7,331 bases of DNA from Streptomyces anulatus (GTDB lineage: Bacteria; Actinomycetota; Actinomycetes; Streptomycetales; Streptomycetaceae), in contig NZ_JOEZ01000073.1 in the NCBI RefSeq assembly GCF_000721175.1, positions 1-7,331 on the forward strand. The letters run 5' to 3'. Within the stretch, counting starts at the first letter, position 1; every line of letters begins with the position of its first letter. The position numbers were made by a program, and so were the translations under genes. This document shows positions 6,312-7,331 of the stretch, one piece after another. The notes beneath the pieces are model-generated. The model was not told the DNA's origin. It saw nothing but the letters and a program-made list of their open reading frames with translations, and ran no database searches.

Positions 6312-6701
6312 TCAGCGCCGGCCGCCGCCGATGCGGCGGTCGTCGGCCAGTCCGGTCAGCGGGCCGAACTCGAGGGCAAGCTCGTTCCACGTCAGAACCT
6401 CGCCACAGCGGGCCGGGAACTCCTTCGGGTTGAACTCGGGCATGGTCCAGGTGCCAGTGCCCCGGTCCCGCAGCCACAGGTCCCCGTCACCGTCGACCAC
6501 AGTCGGCGGGACCGGTACGGGCTCGGCCTGATCGGTGGGCTCCCAGGTGACCCGGCCCGGGTGGGAAACGCGGCGCAGCTCGGTGGTGGCCAGCCGCGCG
6601 GCCAAGTCACGGGTGGACTCTTCTGCGTCCTTGACCGACGCGAGTCGGAATGCATCGTCAAGTACGGGCAGGGCTGGATTCTTGCTGCGCTTTGAACTCA
6701 T
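6312..6701 (-). CDS. Conserved-looking small hypothetical protein near the telomere
   Basis: 129 residues, function not recognised. The ATG at 6701 has CGGAGGT at ~6711-6717, well placed; an in-frame ATG at 6821 would cross a likely leader and is rejected. The N-terminus is basic (MSSKRSK), followed by a likely helix rich in Ala/Glu/Arg (ESTRDLAARLATTELRR). A compact aromatic C-terminal part follows: GDLWLRDRGTGTW, then WNELALEFGPL TGL. A W-x-R-x-G-TW repeat followed by WEEL..GPLT is a pattern I associate with small proteins of actinomycete phages and integrative elements. This is memory of a pattern, not a domain hit. Codon use is normal for the genus, and it is the only intact-looking gene in the last 2.3 kb. 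Confidence 0.65.
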   Translation of the reverse strand: MSSKRSKNPALPVLDDAFRLASVKDAEESTRDLAARLATTELRRVSHPGRVTWEPTDQAEPVPVPPTVVDGDGDLWLRDRGTGTWTMPEFNPKEFPARCGEVLTWNELALEFGPLTGLADDRRIGGGRR

Positions 6702-7060
6702 ACGCTGACTACCTCCGGTGGGGGGCGTCACATCCGTTATGGCACCCCGTAGAGGAACACGGTATCCGAGGCGGGAGGCGGGCCGGCTACGACCACTGTT
6801 CAGGTGGAGGCGCTGGCACACCGGGCGGTGGGGGCTAGGTGGTGAGCTGGTCCTGAATTCCCGTTCTATGGCTCGGGTCCGCAGCTTCCCAATTTGGAAT
6901 TCCTCACGTCAATATTGGTGGCCCAAAAATTTCGGCGCGGACCGAGGTTCCGGAGGTGTGGCCTGGTTCAGCCAAAGCTACATGCTGCATCAAATAATTC
7001 AGACCCCTCCTCATCGGCCAGGCCCCACGACCCCGGCCACCCCTCCCCGTAGCCAGCCCG
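6702..7060. other. Non-coding spacer with an A+T-rich pocket
   Basis: No gene is supported. Bases ~6888-7010 (TTCCCAATTTGGAATTCC, CAATATTGG, CAAAAATTTC, CAAATAATTC) are markedly A+T-rich against the rest of the window. The upstream region of the 129-residue gene lies at 6702-6838; no clear promoter was found. Confidence 0.5.
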
Positions 7061-7331
7061 GCCCGCGCCAGCGGGCCTCAAGGTCCTGGAGGCGCAGCCG
7101 GAAGGGCCGTTGGGCGGGGGAGCGCAGCGGACCCGCCCAACCCGGTGCGGAGCGAAGCGGAGAACCGGTCAAGCCTTGCGCAGCAAGGTCCGGCCTGGGA
7201 GCGCAGCGGACAGGCCGTCACCACCCGGACATAGTCCGGGTGGTGAGCCCGGGGCGCAGCCCCGGGCTAGCGCGAACGCGGAGCGGAGCGCAACACCCCG
7301 GCGCAGCCGGGGTGTTCGCTTGCCCATCGCG
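7061..7331. repeat. Streptomyces-type linear-replicon telomere (terminal ~25-30 bases missing)
   Basis: Closely packed hairpins. 7061-7076 GCCCGC/GCGGGC; 7091-7099 GGC-GCA-GCC; 7109-7141 GTTGGGCGGG/CCCGCCCAAC; 7142-7168 CCGGT/ACCGG with an inner GCGAAGC; 7174-7188 CCTTGC-GCA-GCAAGG; 7192-7216 GGCCTG/CAGGCC; 7218-7246 13-base arms with ATA loop; 7246-7268 AGCCCGGGGC-GCA-GCCCCGGGCT; 7292-7316 11-base arms with GCA loop. The end, CATCGCG, matches half of the palindrome that precedes the terminal CCCGCGG..CGGG palindrome in archetypal Streptomyces telomeres. Such ends are copied by protein-primed patching (Tpg/Tap). Those genes are not in the window. Confidence 0.88.

Noticed and set aside
5809..6531. 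240-codon plus-strand frame across the hairpin region
   Set aside because: It is Arg/Ser/Pro-rich, runs through two large palindromes and into the antisense of the 129-residue gene; an artefact.
7061..7331. CRISPR array or integron attC cluster
   Set aside because: The repeated units are unlike in sequence and are all self-complementary hairpins with short loops, as in telomeres. There are no constant repeats with unique spacers.

Overview
The base composition (very high G+C, strong G/C third-position bias in the real genes), the protein families and the structure of the right-hand end all point to a Streptomyces-type actinomycete. The last ~270 bases look like the inner part of an archetypal linear-replicon telomere: a run of GC-rich palindromes with 3-base GCA, GAA or ATA loops, stopping inside what should be the second-last palindrome. 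The window is therefore probably the very end, minus roughly 25-30 bases, of a linear plasmid or a chromosome arm. Broken genes and shuffled fragments elsewhere fit a subtelomeric location.

Layout, left to right. (1) 1-600: the N-terminal part of a Mu/TnsB-like transposase on the + strand. It is cut at about 592-603, where it meets tail-to-tail a CcdA-type membrane gene that has also lost its 3' part. (2) 3157-600, minus strand: an apparent operon led by a CsoR/CstR-family repressor, then a small exported protein, a four-helix membrane protein with an intramembrane CPVC motif, a membrane-anchored DsbA-like thioredoxin-fold protein (CPFC), and the truncated CcdA. (3) 3158-3376: a divergent control region with two clean CsoR-type palindromes and one degenerate copy. 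(4) 3377-4606, plus strand: a type II sulfide:quinone oxidoreductase. It is followed by only the first ~20 codons of an MBL-fold persulfide dioxygenase, which is cut off where a 137-bp fragment copied from the exported-protein gene begins. (5) 4828-7060: degraded subtelomeric DNA holding a small single-helix membrane ORF with a chimeric end, several strong hairpins, a DUF4259-like C-terminal fragment and one intact small gene of unknown function (129 aa). (6) 7061-7331: telomeric palindromes.

How the parts may work together. The regulator keeps the two cysteines of the CsoR family but has Gly where copper CsoRs have their ligand His. That is the fingerprint expected of a persulfide sensor (CstR type). 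It lies divergent to an SQR, whose product is persulfide, so a sulfide/persulfide-responsive switch is the simplest reading. The unusual part is that the same switch appears to head an envelope thiol-redox set (CPVC membrane protein, DsbA-like protein, CcdA). Both arms of the locus are damaged at their distal ends: the dioxygenase that should consume SQR's persulfide and the CcdA that should re-reduce the thioredoxin-fold protein are both truncated. All assignments come from reading the sequence; no database search was run.
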